Origin: Hyaloscypha bicolor E
Taxonomy: Eukaryota > Ascomycota > Leotiomycetes > Helotiales > Hyaloscyphaceae
Assembly: GCF_002865645.1 (NCBI RefSeq)
Contig: NW_020194618.1
Span: 650,885 to 714,884 of the forward strand
Direction of reading: 5' to 3'
Length of the DNA: 64,000 nt
Below, piece by piece: positions 1 to 9,649 of the stretch; the first letter of the stretch is position 1; every line of letters starts with the position of its first letter. The translations under genes and the position numbers were made by a program. Under the pieces are notes generated by a model. That model saw only the letters and a program-made list of their open reading frames with translations, ran no database searches and was not told the DNA's origin.

Positions 1-471
1 TATAGGAATTGTTATGGTTGCACGCTCTATATCTGTCGCGTGTTCTATACACGTGATGTCCTAGGCTGGTTCGCGTTGTTGAACTAGCTAAAGCAATATA
101 GCTAGGGTCACGTGCTTGCAATGTAAACCAAGTAAAACGTACTGAATTGACTGCTGTTCTACAGTGGTAAGTAGCCCGTATATATAGCCCTGAACCCCCT
201 AAGTCACATGCACTAAACCCCTAAACCAGAGAGCCTTATACTGAACCATTCAACCTCAGCTGAACCGATTTACCCTCACAGGGCATATTATGCCCTGAGT
301 TAACCTTACAGGGCATAATATACTCAGTAATAAGCCTATGGCTTAAGCCCCATTAGTGCACAGCCCCTAAGGCTCTGTTCCAGGGCTTACTAAGCCTATT
401 AGGGGCTTCAGGCCCCTAATTTCAACACGCGTACTAACCTGTCGTTCGCACACCTGTATATACTTCTCTCC
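1..471. other. Intergenic, repeat-like debris, no gene
   Basis: No convincing coding frame is visible. The stretch is built of short recurring words such as CAGGGCATA and CCCCTAA. It includes a near-perfect palindrome, AGGGCATATTATGCCCT, at about 281-297. It is only moderately AT-rich, so it is less RIP-mutated than the block further right. It may be the worn end of a transposon, but no family can be named. Confidence 0.4.
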
Positions 472-474
472 TTA

Positions 475-751
475 CGAGCCTACACCCCATAAGTCTGTGG
501 ATTACAGGCATTTAAGCGAGGCTTTCTAGGCCTCGCGAAAACAAAGTTAGTCACTTTACGTGAAATTAATTAAATAACGACACATTCCTTTTCCTTTAAA
601 CTAAATGTATTTAGTAAGAAAGAAGCTAAATAATACTATTACTATTTCATTTAAATATTTATCGCATTGCGCAAAAATTTCGATTATTCCTTTAGTGGTT
701 ATTTATTAGCGAAATGCCCTATAATCCACAGACTTATGGGGTGTAGGCTCG
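475..751. mobile_element. MITE, PIF/Harbinger-like family, copy 1
   Basis: A 277-bp non-coding element with terminal inverted repeats of about 30 bp beginning CGAGCCTACACC and ending GGTGTAGGCTCG. It is flanked by TTA on both sides (472-474 and 752-754), a 3-bp TWA target duplication as made by PIF/Harbinger transposases. Related copies lie at 51472-51741, 52069-52330 and 58499-58761. They share the subterminal words AAGTCTGTGG and GGCCTCGC. It carries no transposase and would need one supplied in trans. Confidence 0.85.
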
Positions 752-789
752 TTAGTTTAGTATTCTCGAAATAAGAGCCACTCTACCCC

Positions 790-942
790 TGTTACATGGC
801 AACTGCGTGCTAGTAGTCACGTGCAGGCTCACGTGACTACATTCCTGTATTTAAGCTTTGGCCACTCGTGCCACACCTCTCTTTCCTGATCATCGATCTA
901 TATATTATTATTACAATACAACAACAACGTTTTATTGTAACA
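790..942. mobile_element. Solo LTR, 153 bp, with 5-bp target duplication
   Basis: The segment starts TGTTACATGG and ends TTGTAACA, the TG..CA termini of an LTR. It is flanked by a perfect direct repeat, ACCCC (785-789 and 943-947). No internal retrotransposon sequence is present, so this is a solo LTR left by LTR-LTR recombination. It is not RIP-mutated. It contains the 11-bp hairpin described separately. Family unknown; the short length would suit a Copia-like or non-autonomous (TRIM-like) element. Confidence 0.75.
813..840. repeat. Perfect hairpin with CACGTG arms
   Basis: GTAGTCACGTG (813-823) and CACGTGACTAC (830-840) are exact reverse complements around a 6-bp loop. Each arm contains a CACGTG E-box. 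The hairpin lies in the promoter-side part of the solo LTR, so it may be an LTR regulatory element; that role is inferred. Confidence 0.7.
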
Positions 943-947
943 ACCCC

Positions 948-2613
948 GCTTTCCAAGCCCAGAGCTAGGCCTCGCGACAGGATTACTTATAAAAAGACTT
1001 CTTTTAATTATTTAAGCTGTTTTTTTTGTTGAGGAAATCTTATGTTTTATAATTACTATTTCTTTTAATTAGTTCAACTCACGCGATATATTGAGATAGT
1101 TCATTTATTCGCGTACCGTAACGCAGATAAAACACAGAACCCAGGAATATAAGTAAGGCTGGCATATAGGTTGTTAAACCAAGACTAACCCCTACTCCTT
1201 TACATCTCCAAGAAGCCAAGGGTCTTCTAATAGCTCAGAAGGCGACGCTCTCGATTCTGGCGTCTACCGGACCATTTTGCGGACGAAGGGGAGAAAGCCT
1301 TTTTTATTAGAAACCTCGAGATTACTCTGGGAATTTTCCCAAGATACTAATAGGATAGGATTCAGATACTTCTAGTTGCCTGTTATATATATATTAAGTT
1401 AGCAGATATATATATTTAGAATCAAGTACTTACCTCTATTATTAAAGTAGACAGAGCTATACTCGCTTTACTAGAGAAACTCGAAGGGAGGAGGTCCCAA
1501 AAGACTAACTATACTAGTAAGGTGGAAGCGGTTCTTATACTTCTTAGTCTCGGGGTTAAGCCTATTAAATATATATCTGTTTTCAAATATGTCCCAGACC
1601 TAGAAGCTCTTATTACTTTCGTACTATTAACTATATTCAGAAAATCTCTTACCGTAACTCCCGCATTCTATATATCTATAGTATAGCCCCAGGATATCTC
1701 TAGAATAATTTTGGGAGCCCGGTAAGAATCCGGCTAAATATTATAGTAGTACTCGACCTGTCTATTCCGAGCAAGGGAGAAGTTATATAGGATCGGGCGG
1801 TCAAATCTTATTAGAATACCGAAGTTTGCATTTTTATAGAGATTATATCTATTAATACTTTTATAGAGGCTCGATACCGTAATGTCTTTTATATCTAGCT
1901 ATTCTATGATAGATAAATTAACTAAACCTAGTAAGATATTTTCTTCTTTTATATCTAGTACTCTATTAATGTTTTCTAATATATAATGAGAGGAGCGACC
2001 TGATCTGTATAAATAATATAGTACTCGCTATACAAGAGATTTAGTACGAGCAGCGAATAGAACAAAATTTGCTTGAGTATTGCCTCGGGCAGTTTACGAT
2101 CTGGGCGAGTATACCGGAGGCTCAATATGTCGTTGGAAAGGACCTCGTGAACTAAATACTAGTGGGGATCCCCTGCTCTGCTCGTAACAAAGAAGGAATC
2201 CTGAATGGTGCGGATATATATCTTGCCAGGATGGTCGGGGTCCCCTGCGGACAGAATGGACAGAATGGACAGGATGGGTGCTTGGAAGTAGGGGTGCTTC
2301 ACCAAGCCAGACAGAGGTTTTATTGGGAGCTATACTTTACCAATCAGACAGACAGACAGAGGGCTGCAGGTTTCGCAATACTAATACCCGCTACTGAGGA
2401 TATAAGGAGCTTTAGATAATGTGACGGCAGGAACAAAGCAATGGAACGAGGCTCAAAGATCTATAATTCCAATGTCTTAAGGATCTAAAGCTAAGGGGAA
2501 AAGAAGTGAGGTGCGGCAGTGGATAAGTAGATATGGCCAAGACCACTGAAACGCCGAGCTTGGTTTGAACCATAGCTTTGAACCTTAGCTAAAACCAACC
2601 CGTAGCACCCATA
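948..2613. other. Partly RIP-mutated transposon debris, no intact gene
   Basis: This 1.7-kb stretch is AT-rich with many in-frame TAA/TAG codons, and its composition changes within a few hundred bases. The open stretch at 2162-2419 contains a short GGACAGAAT tandem run (about 2250-2280) and no family signature, so I do not call it a gene. The words GCTTTCCAAGCCC near 950 also occur, inverted, in the LTR at 61529-61774, which suggests retrotransposon origin. Confidence 0.4.
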
Positions 2614-2615
2614 TA

Positions 2616-3059
2616 CGAAGACAACGGCATAAAGTATCGGGAATACAGGGCATTTTGACCCTCAGCGCTCTACAGGGTGTGAATTTAGGGCAGAAGCTCG
2701 CTACAAGCCCCTATAACTCTAGGTAGTGCTCCCTAAATCTACGTAAAGATACACTATAAGATATTCGAATGGGGTAAGTAGATCTTCTAGGGTTATAGCG
2801 CTGTTGGTAGAGCAACCACAGCGCTCGGACGCTAAACAAGCAACTATTATAGGCCCCTTTAGCGAAGGCTCCCTTGTAAGTACAGGGAAGAAGCCCTGAA
2901 AAGGTGTGGTAGCCCTTATCGAAGGCGTAAATGTGCTTTTAGGGGAAGGGCCTGGAAATATAGGGCCTTGTAGCGAGTTTGCTACCTTGATCTGTACGCT
3001 GGAGAGCCTGAAAGTCTCCCAATGCCCTGTATTCCCGATACTTTATGCCGTTGTCTTCG
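2616..3059. mobile_element. MITE of 444 bp with perfect 39-bp terminal inverted repeats
   Basis: Bases 2616-2654 are the exact reverse complement of 3021-3059; the ends read CGAAGACAACGGCATAAAG and its complement. A TA dinucleotide flanks both ends (2614-2615, 3060-3061), as for elements with TA target duplication such as Tc1/mariner. The interior has no transposase frame, and the open frame crossing the right end is an accident of the repeat. Perfect arms without RIP-type changes imply a young insertion or escape from RIP because of small size. Confidence 0.85.
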
Positions 3060-3077
3060 TAACACCAGCCGTCACAA

Positions 3078-3157
3078 CTACTCTTGAGTAACTCTAGAGT
3101 AGTACTCTACTCTACTCTACTCAAGACTATACTGGAGTAGCTTGAGTAGCTTGAGTA
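3078..3157. repeat. Imperfect simple repeat based on GAGTA/TACTC
   Basis: Alternating CTACT, CTCTA and GAGTAGCTT units form a roughly 80-bp low-complexity tract just right of the 444-bp MITE. The two halves are partly complementary and could fold. It looks like replication-slippage sequence; no function is indicated. Confidence 0.6.
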
Positions 3158-3474
3158 GTTTTTTTCCTACACTGAGAAAGTTTGCACTTTGGAAAATAGC
3201 CATTGATTTATACATTAAGTAACATCCTCCATTAGTTACGTTTTCGACGTCCGCCGTCATTCTTGGAGTTACTTCCTACTGTTACGTTGTTATTATCATT
3301 TCGAATATTCCTATCGTAGATCGGACGACCACCTACTTACGTATACATTTTATCAACTTCACGCACTCCAGGAGGTCTCCCGGTAGACCCATTCCACGTG
3401 TCATAATTTCTCGATTCTCCAGCTTCACCCCATTTACCGCGGAACTGGAGCGGCTGAGATGAACCGCTAATCTC

Positions 3475-5160
3475 CTAGTTCCAGCGTAAGGATAAGTCGT
3501 TGCCCGCTGAGCCAAAAGAGTTATCCTGTGCTTTCCTGTGGCGGGGCCGTTGAACTGATTCTTGTTCCGCTCGCGTGAGTGTCTCAACTTCGAAGTTAAC
3601 AGAATAGATTTCAAGGTCTGATAAAGAAGAGACAAGTCCGTTAATAGATGCTGATATTGTAAACCTTGCTCCATCTGCGGAGACTCCAACCGTATTAGTA
3701 AAATTGAGAATTCTTGGTGCGTCGGCTTTAACATCATCCCATGTCACATCATAACCCAATCTCTGGTACTGGAAAAGCCAAGATAATTCTCGATCGTATT
3801 CCGCAGCGTTGAAGATTCGACAAATTATAACATTATCCGGGTCAAAATCGATACACACCACCACGTCGATCTTCGAATCCTCCCAAGTTACAGCACACAA
3901 GGCGGCCAAGACAAGGCTGTGGTCATCAAGCGGGAGGAAGAATAACCGATCCGTTTCGTCCCAGTGACTTTCGGGAATTATTGCCAGGATTTGCAAGTTG
4001 TCTTGCCGGGGAAACTGGCACCTCCAAGCAGACAAGGTTTGAAAGTCCTGAGAATTAAAAATGGTCGTCTGTATGTAGAAGCTATGCAATTGAACATGCA
4101 AAACAGATCCAGGAATGGCGCATAAGCTTCCATTTCGAATGAAAAGATTTGGTCCAATTTTTCGAAGTTGCATAGTGATCTCTTCCATAGTGTCTAATCC
4201 CAGCTTCCGAACGTTCCGACGTCCTACCGGAATGATATAGCTCGCGATTTTGGATCCGTTGTTTTCGGGTATGAAGTAATTTAGGAACTTGAAATTGTCA
4301 AATCTCAGTCCTTTATTCGTTATAGCAAACACCGGATCTATTTTTGCTCGATCTAGTCGCAGAATATCATTGCACTCGGCAAACGCAGCAGGTGACAATG
4401 CAAATAGGCTGACTGGAGACCTTTCCTCTTGCTTCTGGTCCCAGGCAAAAACAGTGAGATCATTGCTATGCCTGATAATTTCTTCTTGTAGTCGATGAAA
4501 CGCTTTTAATTCTTCGCCATAAATCATAGGCATGGTCACGTCGAAGATACCTAATAAGCAGTAGGCAAGATCTTCAGTGCGTGTCGTCTTACGATGTGCA
4601 GCCCATGACATCCTGATAGCGACTGAATAGGCTTTTGGCTGCTTACGACCTAGTAAGACATCCTCGTTGATATTGGTGATTGATGAGATTGTACGGGAGA
4701 AATCCTTCTTAGTCCCTAGGAAGCTCCATCTTTGATCATAGAAGCGAAGTCGCGTTGGTGCGATTAGCTCTTGAAGTGTCCATCCTCGAGTGAACCAACG
4801 GCAGGCGGCCAATCCATCTTCAGCTGAGGCCCCTGACCGGAAGTCGGAGAGGAAGGCATAGCATTCTTCAGCATTCTTGTACCACCGAAACATAGAATTA
4901 ATGCTTTCCGTCAGTTCCGCACTACTAGATTTGTCGATGCAACAGGTGTCAATCCACGCATACCGGAGTCCGTGCCGCCGTGCTTTAAGGCAGGTCTCTT
5001 TAATCTTGAGATATCCCTTCTTAGATACCGCAGAAGGTTGGGCCAGCTCCTGGAAAGTGACCTCCTCGTCCTCCCATGTGTGGGAGAGAATGGCATAGCT
5101 CGGGGTATTAGAGCCGACGAAATATTCAAGCTGAAGGGTACTGGAATTGACAAGCCACAT
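3475..5160 (-). CDS. HET-domain (heterokaryon incompatibility) protein, 561 aa
   Basis: An uninterrupted 561-residue frame starting MWLVNSSTLQL. It carries the N-terminal HET layout of the HET-E/HET-D type: SYAILSHTWEDEEVTF (21-36), YAWIDTCCIDK (67-77), WYKNAEECYAFLSD (93-106), RWFTRGWTLQELIAP (121-135) and RTEDLAYCLLGIFDV (194-208). HET domains act in allorecognition and trigger cell death after fusion of unlike hyphae. After about residue 260 there is no NACHT or WD40 region, so this is a stand-alone HET protein that may need a partner for recognition. The ATG at 5160 is chosen because the family begins just before this motif. There is no intron. The gene lies between two transposon-derived regions but shows no RIP damage. 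Confidence 0.85.
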   Translation of the reverse strand: MWLVNSSTLQLEYFVGSNTPSYAILSHTWEDEEVTFQELAQPSAVSKKGYLKIKETCLKARRHGLRYAWIDTCCIDKSSSAELTESINSMFRWYKNAEECYAFLSDFRSGASAEDGLAACRWFTRGWTLQELIAPTRLRFYDQRWSFLGTKKDFSRTISSITNINEDVLLGRKQPKAYSVAIRMSWAAHRKTTRTEDLAYCLLGIFDVTMPMIYGEELKAFHRLQEEIIRHSNDLTVFAWDQKQEERSPVSLFALSPAAFAECNDILRLDRAKIDPVFAITNKGLRFDNFKFLNYFIPENNGSKIASYIIPVGRRNVRKLGLDTMEEITMQLRKIGPNLFIRNGSLCAIPGSVLHVQLHSFYIQTTIFNSQDFQTLSAWRCQFPRQDNLQILAIIPESHWDETDRLFFLPLDDHSLVLAALCAVTWEDSKIDVVVCIDFDPDNVIICRIFNAAEYDRELSWLFQYQRLGYDVTWDDVKADAPRILNFTNTVGVSADGARFTISASINGLVSSLSDLEIYSVNFEVETLTRAEQESVQRPRHRKAQDNSFGSAGNDLSLRWN

Positions 5161-5597
5161 TGTGAGAGTGTTCCTTCTTCGAAATGTTGTTGTGTAGCTT
5201 AGACTGCTTAACAGCAGGGCGATAGCCTCGTGTCTCGCTGCCCGATAACAGTTGGATAGCTTGCCCTCGGGTTAGGAGACCGACAATGACTTGGGCGCTG
5301 ATGTATCAAAAGGAAGGTTGAGGAGCTCAGATGTCTGGATCTAGATCTGTGGGGCGAATTGAAGGTTTGGAGGTGGATGGGTTCTTTGCAGGAGCAGATG
5401 GGGATCTTAACGTGCGAAAACAAGATCTGTACTGTAGAATGTTGCGCCTCCATTACGGTTGACCCTAGCGACCAAAAGGCTCAATGGCTTTTTCCGCGAA
5501 ATCGAATTTTTGGAAAATCGCATTTTTGACCTACCACGTACTACTTACTTTAATTATTCCACTTTTAACGTATTATATATATTACGCAGTATAAAAA
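5161..5597. other. HET gene 5' region and edge of the AT-rich block
   Basis: About 300 bp of normal composition upstream of the HET start presumably holds its promoter and 5' leader; no clear TATA box is recognised. Base composition falls abruptly near 5500, marking the left edge of the RIP-mutated block. No gene is seen. Confidence 0.4.
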
Positions 5598-7138
5598 ATG
5601 CCTCCAAAGATTAATCTTGAGCCTTATAAAGATAAGATTCTTAGTTAGATCTCTAAGAAGCATATAATCCCGGAGATTTTAAGTAAAATAATAGGGATTC
5701 TACAGGTTAAATATAGCCTAAATATACTCAAATATACTCTTTAGGAGTAGGGTATATTATATAATAGGAAGAATAGGTCTCCTGAGGTTAAGAGGATCAA
5801 ATTATATATCTCTAAGTTATTTACAGGCAATTATAATAATAATATAATTTTCCAAGTATTCTTAGTTAAGGGAATATCCCTCTACTACTAATAGCTCGTG
5901 CGATATAGGCTAGATCTTGGCCTTATTCAGAGAATAATAATAGAAGAGAGGGATTAGAAGTACTAATAGCTTATAGGTATTATATAAGAGGAGCTAGATT
6001 ATAGGGGAATTAAAGGCTATAGAGCAGGCTTAATTAAGATATACTTCCGTTAAATGAGGGTTATTACTTTTTATAAATTAATCTATAATATTATTAAGGG
6101 CCTAGATAATAAAGGCTATAAGTATTATATAAATAATATATAGTATAAGAAGCAAGAAATAGTAATTAAAGGCCCGGATTAGAAGTAATCTCTTAATTAG
6201 TATAATAAGCTAGCTTTATAGGGCTTCCAAATCTATACTACTATTAATATTATCTAGTACTATATAGGCGTTTCTAATTATATGGCATATAGTATACTTA
6301 GCTAGTTTCTTTAAGTATTTAGAAAGCTTAGCTATTATTCCCAAGTAATTTCCTCTAATAAAGAAGAAGAGATTTCTTTTATTACTAAAGTCTAATATAC
6401 TCTCTCTTATATAATAATACTAATTCTTTCTTTTAAGAAGGTTTATTGCTTTAGGACTAATATAAAGAATTAAGAATTAAGTCTTAGTAAAATTAACTTG
6501 AGAAATTCCGGCTATATTACTAGTATATTTATATTTATACCTATTTATATAATTCTTTTACTTGAACTAATCTAGTATAGAACTTTTTTTAAGCCCTTAT
6601 AATAGCTGGGAATTTTAATAGTACTCTTATAGACCAAATTACTCTATTAGCTATTTATATACCTATTATATAATATACTATAGTATTATATATAGATATA
6701 TAGAATTACTACCGGATTCGGAAAGATCTAAAGAGAAAATACTATATAATAGGTATTTCTATATTTCTCTATAAGTATATAGCTATTAAATAATATAGGC
6801 TTCTAGTAAATAAGGGGCTTTTAGCTAAATTAGAATAAGATTATATTAATTAGGGTAAGTTATTTCTATAATCTCTTTCTTTTCCTAATTTGGGTAATAG
6901 CTTATAATATAGCTTAATTTAGGGGCTCGTATAATTCTTATTTAAGTAAATAAACCGAGCCCTAATATCTTTTTATTACTAGTTTCCCTTTTTAGCTCTA
7001 GGGCCTCTTAGTTAGCTAGACTATAAATTTATCTTTATATACTAAGATTATTAGCTATAGATATTAATAAATACTTGCTATATAATACTTTAATATAATA
7101 TAAATTATAGCTTATAGATATTAGAATTAATTCTTTAA
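5598..7138 (+). mobile_element. RIP-degraded DNA transposon relic, integrase-like core
   Basis: From an ATG at 5598 the plus strand reads MPPKINLEPYKDKILS and continues, with many TAA/TAG, through stretches resembling the N-terminal helix-turn-helix-like region of a fungal transposon family with an rve-type integrase core. One such stretch, near 6180-6300, reads ALQGFQIYT then YIGVSNYMAYSILS. Nearly all stops are explained by CAA/CAG to TAA/TAG changes on either strand, the RIP signature. The right end is cut by the piggyBac insertion at a TTAA (7135-7138). Family assignment is by recollection of the fungal family and is tentative. Confidence 0.45.
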
Positions 7139-7578
7139 GCCTTATCTGATGCGCTGCGGCCAGATGGGAATTGGTCCGTATACCCCGATTTTCGCTTAAT
7201 TCTAGCCAATCAGAGGGCTGAATTTCCCCCTAATATTGCTTCATTCTATCTTTATCTATGGAATACATTAAAACAACCACGATTCCTATATAAATGAACG
7301 TTACACTCCTTATAGCTATAGAAGGACTGGTATATCAAGCTCTCTCTGCCCTAATTCGATGCAATTTGAGCTAGTACAACCCGTTTTTTCGGCCGGTCCC
7401 CATATCTTAGCCCCTTACAATACACACACAAGCCCTTTTTACTAAGCTTTACCTGCATATATAATTCCTTAGATACTTCCTCTGCTCCCTGGCTAATATG
7501 TAATATTCTTCTCTTTGGACAGATCTTACTGTCTCTCCCTTTAGCTAGTAAAGCACTAACTAGCTGTCTCCTGAAATC

Positions 7579-8506
7579 CTACTGGCTTCTAAAGCTTATT
7601 TCCCTAGGTTTAGGGACATCGCTACATAAAGCTAGTAAATAGCAATTAATTAGAACCGTACGGAGTAGCCAGTACTCAAGTGCTTGGTGCCCTCCTCGCT
7701 CCACGTGCCGTAAACCAGCGTTCTGGGCAGTCAGGTAATCAAACTCATCAACTGCTCCCATATAATAATTATATCTGTCCGCAATTACAGGAATTGAAAG
7801 CACCTTTATAGCCTGGCTACCAAAGGGTACTCGTATAATCTTTGCTTTAGAAGAAGTCTCCTTAGGCCTCTTCCTTAGCCGTAAAATACGCTTGTCACCT
7901 GATATAAAGGAAGACATTATTAAAATAAAAGCCTGATCTTTCCATCCAACATAATATATTTCTCCATTAGACGTATACCTAGAATAGGTCTCTCCCCAGG
8001 AGATTATATCTTTTTTGTCCGATTTCTGAAGGTTAAGAAGCTCCTTAATAACTCCACCAGTTGTTCTGCATATCCCTGTACTTGCAACTCCCTGGGAGCG
8101 GGCATATTGAACGAAGCGGGTAGAAACAAAGAGATTATCGAGATAAACGTAATATCCAGAACCCTCAGGAGGCTCAGGTAGCCTTTTAATTAAGTATAGG
8201 ACTACTGCTTGTATCTTATTTCCCCCATTTCCAGCCTTAATCGTCCCACCAAGCTCTCTTGGAGTGCGGACTCCCAAGGGCCCATTTTTTTGTCCAGAAA
8301 TATGCCAATTCCATACGAGCAAGAACCCCCTCTGAGCTGCCCCCCAGATCTTATATCCGGTAGGTGTGGGCTTGTTTGGAACAGTAGTTATCTCTTTTGA
8401 TCACCCTTCAAATCGTACGATTATCTTGTCCACTGCCAAGTCCCGTCCAGGCTTCCAAACCCTTAAATTAACCGCTTGAATATGTGAACTTAAAGCTTCG
8501 ACCTAC
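7579..8506 (-). pseudogene. piggyBac transposase, C-terminal two thirds (DDE_Tnp_1_7), disrupted
   Basis: The frame reads from the retrotransposon junction at 8506 through LSSHIQAVNLRVWKPG, LAVDKIIVRFEG, a TGA stop (8399-8401) where the family has Arg, then GYKIWGAAQRGFLLVW, YYVYLDNLFVST, a central variable part and YNYYMGAVDEFD, ending at 7579. The three conserved Asp of piggyBac transposases are all present (AVDKI, YLDNLF, GAVDEFD). One CGA-to-TGA stop and loss of the N-terminal third make it inactive. It is far less RIP-mutated than its own other half at 21675-22221 and has a 247-aa open stretch. Trans-mobilising activity is unlikely. Confidence 0.85.
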
Positions 8507-8809
8507 TGTGGTACGGCAGGCCGTACTCGTCGAAAATCATGTTGTTTTGGCGGTTTTGAGGTTTAGGTCACATGGCAAAGGCCGCGGCCTTTTGTACGTA
8601 ACTTGCGGAAATTATATAAGAAAGCTGGTTTTTCTGTAGACTTAGAGAACAATCCTTTATAAGTATTCAATTAATTGAGCTTTTGCATACTGCATACTAT
8701 TTATACTTTACTATTTACGCTTTTAATTTATTATTTTGCTATTAAGTTACGTTTTGCGCTCTGGTATACTTTATATAGGTTTTTGTCTTATTACAGTTTC
8801 CCTTCTATA
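8507..8809 (+). repeat. 5' LTR of the 13.2-kb gypsy element
   Basis: This 303-bp LTR pairs with the one at 21372-21674. Differences are almost only transitions; the last ten bases CCCTTCTATA here versus CCCTCTCACA there imply an ancestral CCCTCCCACA. It is less mutated than the 3' copy and still holds CG dinucleotides, such as CCGTACTCGTCG near 8521. Confidence 0.85.
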
Positions 8810-9649
8810 TATTTTATAGTAAGCGATATAGGAAGGATAGAAACTTCGCAGTTAAGGTAATACTCTTATAAAGTTCTGAGGAATATCTATAAGGCGGATT
8901 ATTAGCTTAGCAAGTTAGGGGAAAAAAGGGCTATTATAATGCCTTAAGCCTAAGGCCGAAATATTAAGAATATATAAGCATTAATCTCAGTATCTTATAT
9001 TAATTTCCGATATATCTAGCGACTTGGATATAAGTTGGCCGCAAGATATAGTTATTAGTATAGTATATAGAGGTAGTAGAAATAGAGGCTAACTATAAAA
9101 GAAAAAGAAGTAGAGAAAATGGAATAGAAAATATTATACTAAGATAGTATAAGTTAGATCTTAGTTAGAAACAGACTTTAATATATAGAAATAAAATTAT
9201 ACTATTAATTTATATATTGTTTTTAGTTATAGTAAAAGTCGGAATTAAAGCAGCTTTAATCTTAGTAGTAAAGCTTGCTTCTAAGTCCGAAGAGAATACC
9301 CAAAATAGGGAATGCCCTTAATTTCAAATAAGATAGTAAATAGAAATCGGAAAGAATTAAAAGGAAATCGGAAATAAGAAATTGTATAAATAAATTAGAG
9401 AAGCCTCTAGAGAAAGGGAAGATTACTAAGTAGAGATAATAAGGAGAATTCAGAGAAATTAGGGAAAATAGCGGAATTAGAGAAATTATTTTTATTATTA
9501 TTATTTTTATTACGTTTATTAATAGTACTATAAAGTATATCTAGTTTAGCAAAATTAAGGGAAAATATTATAGATATTAAGCTAATAAAGCAGAAAAGAG
9601 AGTATAAGTAATAGAAATAAGACTAGAAAAGCTACTACTTTATTACTAC

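Noticed and set aside
2780..2860. tRNA-like segment (TAGCGCTGTTGGTAGAGC)
   Set aside because: Resembles an A box, but no B box or cloverleaf with a T-loop could be formed; it lies inside a MITE.
2906..3091. 61-aa open frame
   Set aside because: It crosses the right terminal inverted repeat of the 444-bp MITE and has no protein features.
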